Of a stretch of 64,000 nt of DNA, positions 11,541-22,236 are shown one piece after another. The DNA comes from Gordius sp. MW1 (Eukaryota > Nematomorpha > Gordioida > Gordea > Gordiidae): the NCBI GenBank assembly GCA_964036665.1, contig OZ038533.1:6532413-6596412 (forward strand), given 5' to 3'. Made by a program: the position numbers and the translations under genes. The notes beneath the pieces are model-generated. The model worked only from the letters and a program-made list of their open reading frames with translations. It searched no databases and was not told the DNA's origin. Numbering within the stretch: the first letter of the stretch is position 1; each line of letters starts with the position of its first letter.

Positions 11541-12005
11541 GAATCTAATATTTTCGATTTGAAATCCAGAGGCGTAGTGGAAAGATCACAGTGGTCAATT
11601 TCTAGCGCTTAGCTCCCTTGTTTAAGATTTTTTCGATACCTGTTTCATCTGCCTACGAGTGAAAGGTGTTTTTCGTCAGCGGGCCAGATTTATGAAGATA
11701 AGAGAACAAATTTAAACGCGGATATTTTTAATGCCTCTGTTGCATCAAAATAGTTCCATTAACGCTTCATAATTTTATTATGTGTGCTTTATTTTTTAAT
11801 TGCAAATTTTACCAAAATTGAGTTTAATTAAATTCCCGCAATTAAAAAAAATTCCGGGACGAGGCCGGGCCTTGTTTTTGAGATGCTAAAATTCGGGCCC
11901 AGGCCGGGTGATTTTTTTTCTATTTCGAATTCCGGGCCGGGCCTTAAAAAATCGATTTTGCAGGTCTCTAACAAATAACTGGCTCGGGGCAATAATGCAT
12001 ATTTA
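11541..12005. repeat. Non-coding, with a CGGGCCGGGC-type dispersed repeat end
   Basis: No gene. At 11850-11975 GGCCGGGCC blocks alternate with A/T runs and end in TGCAGGTCTCTAAC. Similar G/C-block repeats occur at 23.94-24.77, 37.33-37.75 and 59.19-60.09 kb; the last ends in CGTAGGTCTCTAGT. The shared AGGTCTCTA end suggests one transposon family, possibly hAT-like, but no target duplication was identified. Confidence 0.45.
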
Positions 12006-12009
12006 ACCT

Positions 12010-12250
12010 ACGACGGCGTGGATTAAGGAAAATTGGCTGTGGTGGTAAATTTAAGAAGGGAAACGAATGTTGTGAAACGATAAGTATTGGACATGGAGGT
12101 GCCGGGGAAGAGAGGAAGAATACAATCTCTGGTCACGGAGAGGGTAACAAACAAAGTATTAAGAGTAAGAAGTTGAATCAGGACCTGGCCTTTACCTTAC
12201 CAAGATGGAAAAAACTTATCAAAATACACCCCACTATTTGAGTTGGATCG
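12010..12250 (+). mobile_element. RTE-type LINE 3' fragment
   Basis: Nucleotide similarity to the end of the longer LINE at 27320-29115: GGACATGGAGGTGCCGGGGA, then AGATGGAAAAAACTTATCAA and ACCCCACTATTTG. This corresponds to the C-terminal tail of the RT protein and the 3' end. 5'-truncated and disrupted. Confidence 0.75.
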
Positions 12251-12399
12251 ATATTTAAAGGGTACTTATACAAAAAATGGGCTTTCCTCTTACGCATCGC
12301 TTTTGTTCATAGAGCCTTTTGGGAAGACCCTAATGTCTCCGTCATGCCAAACTGCACATATTTTACATATATTTTTATGAACCCTAAGCGGTTCTCTTT

Positions 12400-12700
12400 A
12401 CTATTTTCACTAATGAAATGACATTTCTCGAAACTTGGCAATCCAATTTTCAATCAATATTTTTGCCAAATTTTCAGCTGATATTTTGTTGATCAGTATT
12501 GCGAGTGGCCATCTCGTCAAAATATTAATGGCTTTAAAAACAGGTGTTGAATGATTGGAAGACGACAGAGGACCCACCGCATCCAAAGCTAGGTAGCCGA
12601 CTTTTCATCTGTCGTTGAAAAGGCCAGTTGAAGTAATTGTTGTTTGTTCACTTTAGATCCATGGCATTTTATGTATTTTTTTATCCAATCCCGATACCCA
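12400..12700 (-). mobile_element. Gypsy-type LTR retrotransposon fossil, integrase fragment
   Basis: Conceptual translation of the minus strand gives a stretch resembling the Gypsy integrase core: a LALDAVGPL block followed by INILTRWPLAI and ISAENLAKILIENWI, which align with the conserved D-xxGP and RFSRWPEA regions of that family. It is a small, broken remnant with no LTRs or other pol domains recognised next to it; age appears old. The adjoining 12250-12400 and 12700-13230 show no gene. Confidence 0.6.
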
Positions 12701-13232
12701 TATTAATAGATAGGCACACAAAACTAAGAGTTATTAATCCTTGTGTTGCTTGAGTCCTGGGATGTGAATGAGAGAAAAGTTATTGAATGAATTTTTTCTC
12801 AATTCATGTTAAGTGGACGGGGAGAACCTGTCGTGTCCTAGAGAATATCTTCCTGACTACGTGGGCTTTTTAGTTATACTAAATGTACAATATCCTCTTT
12901 TAATGTGTGATTCTTTGAGTCTCATTTGAGCAAAGGGGAAGAACTGAATAAGCTATATCTGGTTAGGATAGTGCTTGCTTAAATATTGCAATCACTTTTG
13001 CAGAGATGTCATATTTTTCCCAAAGCAAACACTTGGAAAATTTCCTAAGGAAAATACAAGAAATTTTGGAAAATAATAGAAAAACTGGAGAAATATTTAG
13101 AGAGACCAATGTAGGGTACTAAAAAATTGAATTTATGCTATAAACACAGAAACCAACTCATTTAACATTAAATAGAGACAGGTTTATTGAAAATCTTCCG
13201 ATAAACGTTAAAATAGTTTAATACATGCACCA

Positions 13233-13680
13233 TGGTGTTAAATTGCTATCTAGCTTCAACTCCAAACGCGAGCACGCACATTGAGCTGTTTAATATTCTC
13301 GTTAGCACATAGAGTGCTCGCTGTTCGGTGCACTAGGCAGAACAGTAGCATGTAAAAATGCCCGAGAGGCGAGTCGAAGCAGCAAAATCTGTTAAAGCAT
13401 TGAGCAGATAGCTCGAGCAGTAAACTCAAGCAGATAGTAGACTTAATTGCTATTTGCTATAATTTAGTAACTTACAATGTATGCTCATGTTATATATCAT
13501 AAATAAATTAAGAACTTTGCCCCCCCCCCTATTTTTTACATTACACACGGGGGGAGGGAGGTGATTTGTCCCCCCCCCCTTATTTTTTACCATCTTTTTC
13601 ACCGGGGGGCCCCCTTTTTCACCCCCCCCCTCTCATTTTTTACCCTCTTTCTTACCGGGGGGATGAAAAACTAAATGACT
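13233..13680 (+). mobile_element. hAT-like MITE (TAGAGTTG family) fused to C-run minisatellite
   Basis: The left part (13233-13470) matches the TAGAGTTG MITE complete at 41228-41429: a GTTAAATTGCTA end, CGAGCACGCAC, TGTTCGGTGCACTAGGCAGA and GAGCAGATAG. It is followed at 13515-13670 by three or four C-run units with TTTTTTACCCTCTTTCTTAC spacers, the same minisatellite that fills 18395-19570 in reverse orientation. The copy at 22237 has the same two-part structure. Confidence 0.65.
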
Positions 13681-14329
13681 ATTTAATATAAAGTTCCACA
13701 TTTTTACAGAATAAATTTTTTTTTCATTGATCATATTAGTCTAACTTTTTTTCCCAGAACCCATGACAGCTTGATAATTAAATTGCTCGCCAGGGCTCGC
13801 CCGAATCCTTTTAATGCCCATTCACTTAAGCTGTCCGAACTGCCGGTGTAATATCCATTTCCACGACGCTCAAAAAAATCGACATGATTGACATGCCAAA
13901 CAAACGTCAATCAAAAATTTTTGCTTGAAATTATTATTTTAATTCCTATAATAGGCTGACACAAATGTCAATCTCTTTTATATAATCTATTAGAAATTAT
14001 AAATATCTTATCTTGTTTTTGATATAGCTGAGTTTTATTAAAAATTGCGTATATTAGATATTTTTTGTAATATTTAATGGTTATCATTATTAAATAATTC
14101 TTTGTTTTTTTATAAATATTTTTTAAGTATATATTTTTTTTATAAATTATGATTTATATGCTTATTATATTACAATTTTAATTCTGATTATTCATATTGT
14201 TACAGAGTTTATTAAATAATAATAAAAAAAATTGCTACTACATTTGTAATATATAAAAACTTTATTGTAGAAGGTATAACAATAATTATAAACAAAATCT
14301 TATATATAATAAAACGCGTAAATAAAACA

Positions 14330-15025
14330 TTATAAGCAACAGTCGTATATTAAATCAAAATGATTAATATTATGTTGTAAATAAATTCCATAATTATATC
14401 GGGAAATATCATGGGGGTAAGAAGCCCATATTTCTATGTTCAAAGTATATACATAAATAGGAATATGAAATGCATGTGCAAATAATAAAATGTCAATATG
14501 TGTTGACCAGGTTTTTAAAATATTTATTTTACGAGAAATAATATGTTGTGAGATTGTTGCAGGTGCGATCATAGCCTCCACCTCTGGAGGTGGAGGAGCT
14601 GAAATATAATAATCACAAATATATTTGCGAATTAAATCATGGTAATCTTCACTTTCATAGATTATTTTGCTCAAACAACGGTAAAAACAATTACCGTCGC
14701 CTTCGATTTCACGAACCCCAAAATTGGGTTCTAATTTTTTTGGAGGCTGGGTTTGATGGCTAATTGGGCATGTATAACCCAATCTAAAAAATAATTATTA
14801 ATGATTTAATCGCCGTTATACAATAAATTACCTAGCCATAGCCCATTCTTTCCAAGAAAAATCTGGTAAATTGAAGTATAGCTGAAATTTCACTATTGCC
14901 TCGCAAATTACATCTATAAAATATTGAATTTTATAATAATATAATAAGCAATATATCCTATGTTTTAATTATTTTTTTACCATTATCTTGCGTCGGCTCA
15001 GCGATTTCCCCTATATTTGTTTCAT
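14330..15025 (-). CDS. Ginger1 C-terminal OTU-like cysteine protease domain
   Basis: Main exon 14783-14330 encodes an OTU domain: EIEGDGNCFYRCLSKIIY with the catalytic D-G-N-C core and, near the C-terminus, NINHFDLIYD supplying the catalytic His. Upstream exon 14913-14832 reads through FNLPDFSWKEWAMAR and joins in phase across a GT-AG intron of about 48 bp. A further exon end lies near 14998-15025 before another short intron. OTU proteases cleave ubiquitin chains; in Ginger1 the domain is fused behind the integrase, and its role in transposition is unknown. The exon chain is open over this part. Whether it is still joined to an intact integrase upstream is doubtful because the frame is interrupted around 15290. 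Confidence 0.8.
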
Positions 15026-15189
15026 TTCGGACTCCTATAAAATTTATAATAAGATGTAATATAAATCCAACATAAATCCGTTATTATATCTAAAAGTCAA
15101 TTTAGCAACCTATTGATTTAATTGAGGGAGACTGGCTTCGCTTGCTTGGCAGATCTTAAATTATTTTACTATAAATTAGTAATTATATT

Positions 15190-16710
15190 ATACCCTCAAC
15201 CAAATTTTGTTTAAATATTTTCAGGTTGCTACCATGGAACTTTTTCTTAAGTACCAAGCCTGATTCATTTGACACTGAATAGGTGCCTATAATTTTATGT
15301 AATTTTATCAATAGTATATATCAAACCCTTAAAATTGTCTACAATCTTGTAGGGCCCCAACCATGAAGGCGCGGTTTTATCACCTTTCCTATCGGCCCTT
15401 TTAGAATTGTAGGCAAGTACAAGGTCTCCACTTTTAAAAGCATGACCGATTTTGTGCCTTTTTTCGTAGGCTTCTTTTTGAATACCTTGAGCCTTCAAGA
15501 TGTTCTGCCTTGCATAAGCATAGGCTTGGCGAGCAATTTTTACTATAGCGTCAACATCGATGTCACAGTCAGATGTTGACGATGCTAAACCCTCCTCCTG
15601 CTCCGCCAATAACTCAAGGTCGGTTTTAAAAGCAGGCTTGGCAGATCTAAAATATATTATTATAAATTATTGGACCACGAGTTGCTTTTTACCTATTAAA
15701 CATTAAGAAGTACGGCGCCATCTTTGTTGATGTTTGTTTTGCCGTATTTACTGCCCATGTTATGCCTGGCAAGGCAGACTCCCAATACTCAAAATTACCC
15801 TCCAAGACTTTATTTTAATATTGTTCTATTCATTCGCTCAACCAAACCATTGGCCTGAGGATGGTAGGCTGTGGTTACCCGTTGATGGACACCCGCTATT
15901 TTGTACATTTCCTTGGTGACGGAATTTACAAATTCCCTACCTTGATCATTAATTACATCCTATAAAAAATGATTTAAAATTATATTCTACTAGCAAAATA
16001 ATATACATCTGGGTATCCCCACTCAGAAAATATTTGTAAGAGATGACTCGCAACCTCATGCATTGTATGAGACTTCAAAGGTCTTGCAATTACATATTTA
16101 GTAAAATAATCCATTACAACAAGAAAGCAACAATAGCCTGACAAACTTGTTGGCAAATTGCATAAATCCATTCCAACAAGTCGCCATGGCGATGAAGGAA
16201 TGGATATGGGGTGCAACTGAGGAGTTGACTTGTCAATTTTTGCACTATGTTTTTGACACACTATGCAGCCATTGACATAGTTAGTAACATCCTCACCCAT
16301 ATGCTGCCACCAGTACCTATTTATAATTCATTATTATGTTTTACAAAAACTGGATTTATACTTTTCAGATATCTTGGTCTTGGTCCGAGTTATACCAAGA
16401 TGTCCTGCCAGGCTGTGTCCTATTACACTTCCATCGATGCCTTTATGATACAAATCTAAAATTTGCTTTTTTTCACTTTCCTCTATGACAACTCTGACGT
16501 GTTTTTCTGATAAAACTATAGAATGCTTTAATTTTAAATACCTGTTTTTTCATTACAAAAATTAGCTTCTCTTTTTTTATATAAAAAGGTATTTTGAATG
16601 TAATACCCTTCTGTTTTTTTTTAAAAATAATGCTTTTGCTTTCTATCAAGATTTGGTGGAAGAATCCCATTCTCCAAATAATCCTTAATTTCCTTTGATC
16701 CAAAATTTGC
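15190..16710 (-). pseudogene. Ginger1 integrase-like transposase (HHCC, DDE, GPY/F), probably inactive
   Basis: Read on the minus strand: a zinc-finger region with GHSLAGHLGITRTK and, after a roughly 52-bp GT-AG intron, WWQHMGEDVTN and CIVCQK (HHCC). Then comes the catalytic core with LVGMDLCNLP (first Asp), NDQGREFVN (second Asp) and QANGLVERMN (Glu) at D-35-E spacing, interrupted by another short GT-AG intron (about 15960-16007). A GPY/F module follows (KTAPSWLGPYKIVD, near 15370) and a KKKFHGSNLKIF tail (near 15200-15240). This order is that of Gypsy integrases and of Ginger1. Frame interruptions occur after the Glu and after the GPY/F module, and the N-terminal part (16470-16710) is hard to place, so I call it non-functional. 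Confidence 0.8.
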
Positions 16711-16789
16711 CATGATAGAAAATGAGGCCCAAGTTAAAAATAGTAATAAGACTAAAATATATTTGACATAAACGTGCACAATTGATAAG

Positions 16790-17378
16790 CAATACATATG
16801 TTAATAAATTGATAATATACTCAAATTACTCTGATTGTGTTATGTTTGACTTGACTAGAATCACAAGTTGTATATAAGTTCCTTAATCTAAAAAATTATT
16901 ATGAAATACTTATGTTAATAAAATTTGATAATATACTCAAAGTACTTTAATATTGATTGTGTTATGTTTGACTTGACTAGAATCACAAGATGTTTATAAG
17001 TTCCTTGATCTAAATTATGAAATACTTATGTTAATAAAATTTGATAATATACTCAAATTACTTTAATATTGATTGTGTTATGTTTGACTTGACTAGAATC
17101 ACAAGATGTTTATAAGTTCCTTGATCTAAATTATGAAATACTTATGTAAAATTTGATAATATACTCAAATTACTTTAATATTGATTGTGTTATGTTTGAC
17201 TTGACTAGAATCACAAGATGTTTATAAGTTCCTTGATCTAAATTATGAAATACTTATGTTAATAAAATTTGATAATATACTCAAATTACTTTGATATGGA
17301 TTGTGTTATGTTTGACTTGACTAAAATCACAAGTTGTATATAACTTCCTTGATCTAAATTATAACTAAAATAAGAATG
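16790..17378 (+). repeat. 116-bp minisatellite, about 5 copies
   Basis: GTTATGTTTGACTTGACTAG recurs at 16839, 16961, 17077, 17189 and 17305 (spacing 122, 116, 112 and 116). Copies are nearly identical, pointing to recent local amplification. It lies inside the Ginger1 right end, upstream of the transposase gene, where it could hold transposase-binding sites. Confidence 0.95.
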
Positions 17379-17836
17379 CTTGGTAATTACTTGAAATATT
17401 TTGAAAGTCTTGTGTCGTCATATTATTGTCTTCAAAAAAAATGGTTAATTTTGTGCCAAAACTAACCTATTGCGCTTTTAGGAAGATCACGTGATATGGC
17501 ATATAATTCGTTATTATGCCATATTAACCAATAGGAATGTTCAACTGAGCGTCGTCGTTTTTTAAATGTCGACGTTTCAGATCATTACACCGGGCCAAAA
17601 ATAATGATTTAAATTTCAAGCATTAATTATATATTTTCAGAAATTTTTAATTAATTCTGGAATTTTTTAATAAAAAAGTGACAAAAAAAATAAAGTGTAT
17701 AAAATATCTCATTGTTGGTGCCCGGGGTATTTATAAATCTAAATTTACGACGGTTGTCTGCCAGGTGTAATATTGGAGTCAGCGAACGTTGTAAAATAAC
17801 GAAGTCAAATGTCAATCAAGCGTCATATATTATTTT

Positions 17837-18384
17837 CATTAAAATTGTTGAAATAGTTCTTATTGGCGGATAAAAACGTCAATCATCAATAATATTATGT
17901 TATTTTTATGCTTAATTTATGAAATGAATAATAAATCTAATATTTAGTAAATTTTTAATTAATTCATTATTCTCATTAAAATTGTTGAAATAGTTATTAT
18001 TGGCTGATAAAACCGTCAATCATCAATAATATTATGTTATTTTTATGCTTAATTTATGAAATGAATAATAAATTTAATATTTAGTAAATTTTTAATTAAT
18101 TCATTATTTTCATTAAAATTGTTGAAATAGTTCTTATTGGCGGATACAACCGTCAATCATCAATAATATTATTTTATTTTTATGCTTAATTTATGAAATG
18201 AATAATAAATTTAATATTTAGTAAATTTTTAATTAATTCATTATTTTCATTAAAATTGTTTAAATAGTTCTTATTGGCGGATAAAACCGTCAATCATCAA
18301 TAATATTATGTTATTTTTATGCTTAATTTATGAAATGAATAATAAATTTAATATTTAGTAAATTTTTAATAAACCTATTTATTA
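17837..18384 (+). repeat. 137-bp minisatellite, 4 copies
   Basis: CATTAAAATTGTT recurs at 17837, 17974, 18111 and 18248, exactly 137 bp apart. Copies are near-identical and include GGCGGATAAAACCGTCAATC with an internal GGCGGATAAAACCGTC fold. Last copy ends near 18384. Confidence 0.97.
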
Positions 18385-18394
18385 CTATTATATT

Positions 18395-19570
18395 ATAGCT
18401 AGATTACCCTCTTTCTCACCAGGGGGAGGGGGTGATTTGCCCCCCCCCCTTTATTTTTTACCCTCTTTCTCACACGAAGGGGGGGGGGGGGGGGGTAAAT
18501 GCCCCCCCTTGATTTTTACCCTCTTCTTCACCAGGAAGGATGGGGGTGATTTGCCCCCCACCCTTTGATTTTTACCCTCTCTCAATGGGGGGAGGGGGCC
18601 CCCCGTGTCACCCCCCACCCCCCTGGTGAGAGAGAGAGTAAAAAATAAAGGGGGGGGGGGCGGGCAAATGACCCCCCTCCCCCCTGGTGAGAAAGAGGGT
18701 AAAAATAAGGGGGGGGGGGCAATTCACCCCCCCCCGTGTAAGAAAGAGGGTAAAAATTAGGGGGGGGGGGGCAAATCACCCCCCTCCCCCCTGGTGAGAA
18801 AGAGGGTAAAAAATAAGGAGGGGGACAAATCACCCCCTCCCCCCGTGTGAGAAAGAGGGTAAAAAATAAGGGGGGGGGGCAAATCACCCCCCTCCCCCCT
18901 GGTGAGAAAGAGGGTAAAAAATAAGGAGGGGGGACAAATCACCCCCTCCCCCCGTGTGAGAAAGAGGGTAAAAAATAAGGGGGGGCAAATCACCCCCCTC
19001 CCCCCTGGTGAGAAAGAGGGTAAAAAATAAGAGGGGGGGGGCAAATCACCCCCCTCCCCCCGTGTGAGAAAGAGGGTAAAAAATAAAGGGGGGGGGGAAA
19101 TAACCCTCTCCCCCCGCGTGAGAAAGAGGGTAAAAAATAAGGGGGTGGGAAATAACCCTCTCCCCCCGTGTGAGAAAGAGGGTAAAAAATAAGGGGGGGG
19201 GCAAATCACCCCCCTCCCCCCTGGTGAGAAAGAGGGTAAAAAATAAGGGGGGGGGGACAAATCACCCCCCTCCCCCTGGTGAGAAAGAGGGTAAAAAATA
19301 GTGGGGGGGGGGCAAATCACCCCCCTTCCCCCTGGTGAGAAAGAAGGTAAAAAATAAGGAGGGGGGGGGGCAAATCACCCCCCTCCCCCTTGTGAGTAAG
19401 AGGGTAAAAAATAAGGGGGGGCGCCCCCCCTCCCCCTGGTGAGAAAAAGGGTAAAAAATAAGGGGGGAGGGGCAAATCACCCCCTCCCCCCGTGTGAGAA
19501 AGAGGGTAAAAATTAAGGTGGGGGGCAAATCACCCCCCTGCCCCCTGGTGAGAAAGAAGGTAAAAAATAA
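18395..19570. repeat. G/C-run minisatellite array with internal inversion
   Basis: About 18 units of about 54 bp, each containing GAGAAAGAGGGTAAAAAATA, a run of 7-11 G, CAAATCA, and C6-T-C6. Each unit can form a G-run/C-run hairpin. Three or four units at 18395-18595 run in the opposite orientation, so the array is an inverted repeat centred near 18600. Open frames here (proline-rich on the minus strand) are repeat artefacts. G-quadruplex or triplex formation is plausible. Confidence 0.95.
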
Positions 19571-19967
19571 TATAATTCTATTTAACTTAATATTTAATAC
19601 AACATAAAATAGTATCTTCCTTACAAAAAGTTATTAAGATGAATATAATTATATCAATTTAAATGTATTAGTTATCTTATCTATCTCTAATTCAAATATG
19701 GGATAATTGACGTTCAAATTTAAAAACGCTATGGTATAACAATGGGATCGTCAAAAGTAACAATGCATTTTCCCAATCCCCACCCAATCCCCTGCTAGTA
19801 AAAAGAGACGAGGTAAACGTCAAAACTCATTATTTCGTGTTTTTAACCAATAGCAATTCGTATTTGACGTTCGCTATTTTACAACCTTCGACATTTCTGT
19901 ACGCTACACCGGTCCTTATGCCTAGAGGCCAAGCTGCGGGCTTGACTTTTTAGTTGTTTAATTTTTA

Positions 19968-21720
19968 TTTTAATTGCTATGCAATTTATGGGCTCGTTTT
20001 TTGTTGTCCGTCCGTCCGTTGTCCGTCCGTCCGTCCGTCCCTATCTTTTTGCATTGGGTATATTAGGTTATCGATTTTTTAAATTAATGCATGAGAAAGA
20101 GGTGCCCCACCCCTCATCTCTATCTCCCTCGCTGTGTTATTTTTAAAATTAATGCATAAGAGGTGCCCCACCCCTCATCTCTATCTCCCTCGCTTTCGGG
20201 CGGGGTCGGGTTTTAATTGCTACGTTAAATTAATGCATAAGTATATCTATTCGTTTTTGAATTGGGTAACATTGATATTAATTGCTATAATTACCCTATG
20301 CCCTCCACTACAAAGGCCTATGCCTCTACTGATATGGGTCCCTGTGCCCCTACAAAAGTCTATGCCTCTATTAATGTGGGTTCGAACCCCGGCGAACGTT
20401 CTGAATTGCTGGTTCGATTCCCGGAGAGGGCAAAATTTTTTTTTATTTTTTAAATTAAATCAATATATTTTTCCTGTTACTACCATTGATAATATGACTT
20501 TTTGGCCGTCCGCTTGTTCTATTATTGTTTCATTTTATTATATAATAAACATAAATAAAAGTTGTTTACTTTAAATTGCTATGCAATTTAACTAGTTTTT
20601 GGGTTAGAATCCCGGAGTTTTTTTGACTCTTATGATTGTTCTTGTTACTATCATTTATAATAAGACTTTTTGGCCGTCCGCTGGCTTCTGACCAATGAAA
20701 AAAATGACCATTGGCCAAAATGTGAATCCGAGTTTATTTTTTCGTTTTTTTTGACTATTATGATTGTTCCTGTTACTACCATTGCTATTATGACTTTTTG
20801 GCCGTCCGCTGGCTGCTGACCGAGGGAAAAAATGACCAATGGCTAAAATGTGAATCGAAATTATTTTTTTCTTTTTTTTTGACTATTATGATTGTTCCTG
20901 TTCCTACCATTGCTATTATGACTTTTTGGCCGTCCGCTGGCTGCTGACCAATGGAATAAAATGACCATTGGCCAAAATGTGATTTGAAAATTTTTTTTTC
21001 GTTTTTTTTTACTATTATGAATTTATATCAACTTTTACCGTGTCTTGGCTGCTGACCAATGGAAAAAAATGATCATTGGCCAAAATGTAATTCGAAAATT
21101 TTTTTTGGTTTTTTATACTCTTATGAATTTATATCCATTTTTACCGTGTGCTGGCTGCTGACCAATGGAAAAAAATGACCATTGGCCAAAGTGAGCATCA
21201 AATTTTTTTTTCCCGTTTTTTTGGCTATCATTGACTTATAGAGTATCTGTTGGTACTGACCAATGGAGAAAAAATGACCATTCGCCATATTTTTGATTTT
21301 TTTAATTAGAAATTGTTCAAATTCAACAAAAAATTTCTCCCAACAATTCTGCAAATTCTTAACATTATGATGTTTTATAATATAATATTTGTTAGACCCA
21401 TAATCACTAAAGGCCGTAAAAACTAATGTAATACGCAACTAGATGCAAACACTAAATCTAACCCTAACCCTTGCCTATATTACATTTTGCCTATATTACA
21501 TTTTGCCTATATATGGAAAATTTGTATAAATAATTAATTAATCATTAGGCATTTTAATACCCCCCTATAGGCATTCTCGCCCCTTCCCACCTTTCTCGCC
21601 CATAAATTGCATAGCAAATATGATACATTTATACGAAGTATAGATGAGTCGTCCCCTCTTCCCTTCCCCCCTTTCCTTCTTCCCTCCCCCTTCCCACGAG
21701 AACCGAAGGCCCGAGTTTTT
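19968..21720 (-). repeat. CCAAT-hairpin composite element, copy 4 (inverted)
   Basis: Reverse-complement copy. AATTGCTATGCAATTTATGG and (GTCC)n lie at 19970-20040, then a duplicated GAGGTGCCCCACCCCTCATC module (20099-20200, also at 57915-58015 in copy 5). GGGTTCGAACCCC and GGTTCGATTCCCGG (20378-20425) follow, then about six CCAAT-hairpin units (20690-21290). It ends with the GGCATTCTCGCCCCTTCCCA / CCCGAGTTTTT leader (21560-21718). Region 21310-21530 is AT-rich filler with a threefold TTGCCTATATTACAT repeat. Confidence 0.7.
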
Positions 21721-22236
21721 TAATTACAATATGATTATAATTAAAAAGTGGAACTTCTTAGCACACCATTTTCGTAGAGACTCTCCAATCTTTGTATGTT
21801 TACTATACTGTGGAGATCACCTCAACTCAGACACCAAAAATGTTGTGTAACATGGACTTAGAACACGTCCAAAGAATTACACAGCATAAAACCCCAACCC
21901 GACCGATTAGATGCGATCTTTCTAGACAAAACCGACTGGAAAAGGTTTGTCAGTGACCATCTGACTAATGAGTTTCCAAATCACACGTCAAAATAATTGG
22001 TTAACATCCATAAACTACCATGCCTTCGGCCCGCAGTCTTACCATAACTCCAAACGCCATTTCACTGACGATTTGAAAGTTAAAACCCAGACTAAGTATT
22101 TTTCATATAATTATTTTATTTTACTAATTTTCCTTTTTCCCCTCTCTCCCTTCCAGACCTAACAGCCACTAACCACAGGAGTAGTAACCTCAGGAGTATA
22201 ACCTAACAGGGCGAACTATCTTGAAGAACTACAGAG
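21721..22236. other. Unassigned interval, possible coding relic
   Basis: No gene recognised. The base composition at 21850-22060 is more coding-like than its surroundings, but frames are interrupted and no domain is identifiable; an old retroelement fragment is possible. Confidence 0.3.

Larger units (their letters stand above)
13847..17589 (-). mobile_element. Ginger1 DNA transposon
   Basis: A 3.7-kb element beginning TGTAAT and ending ATTACA, flanked on both sides by CCGG (13843-13846 and 17590-17593). CCGG target duplications and a Gypsy-integrase-like transposase carrying a C-terminal OTU or Ulp1 protease domain are the published hallmarks of Ginger1 cut-and-paste transposons. All are present: a zinc finger, DDE core and GPY/F module in 15290-16710, and an OTU domain in 14330-14913, in the expected order on the minus strand. 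The inverted ends beyond the first 6 bp are imperfect but share an ACGACGCTCA block. The right side holds a 116-bp minisatellite. This is a DNA transposon without reverse transcriptase, capsid or envelope. Confidence 0.88.
17766..19908. mobile_element. Non-coding Ginger-related element filled with minisatellites
   Basis: Starts TGTAAT and ends GCTACA. The two ends share an inverted block: GTTGTAAAATAACGAAGTCA at left, GTTGTAAAATAGCGAACGTCA-like at right. CCGG follows the right end (19909-19912) and CAGG precedes the left (17762-17765), a near match to the Ginger1 target. It carries no protein; its interior is a 137-bp array and a G/C-run array. It starts 176 bp after the Ginger1 copy ends. 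Confidence 0.6.

Noticed and set aside
13847-17589. Gypsy LTR retrotransposon (from the integrase similarity)
   Set aside because: No RT, gag or LTRs found; CCGG duplications and the OTU domain fit Ginger1.
18582-19528. Long proline-rich open frames on the minus strand (up to 187 codons)
   Set aside because: They are translations of the 54-bp G/C-run minisatellite; all frames stay open because the unit lacks stops, not because of coding constraint.
21455-21475. AACCCTAACCC as telomeric repeat
   Set aside because: Only about two units, inside a repeat-rich interior region; no extended array.
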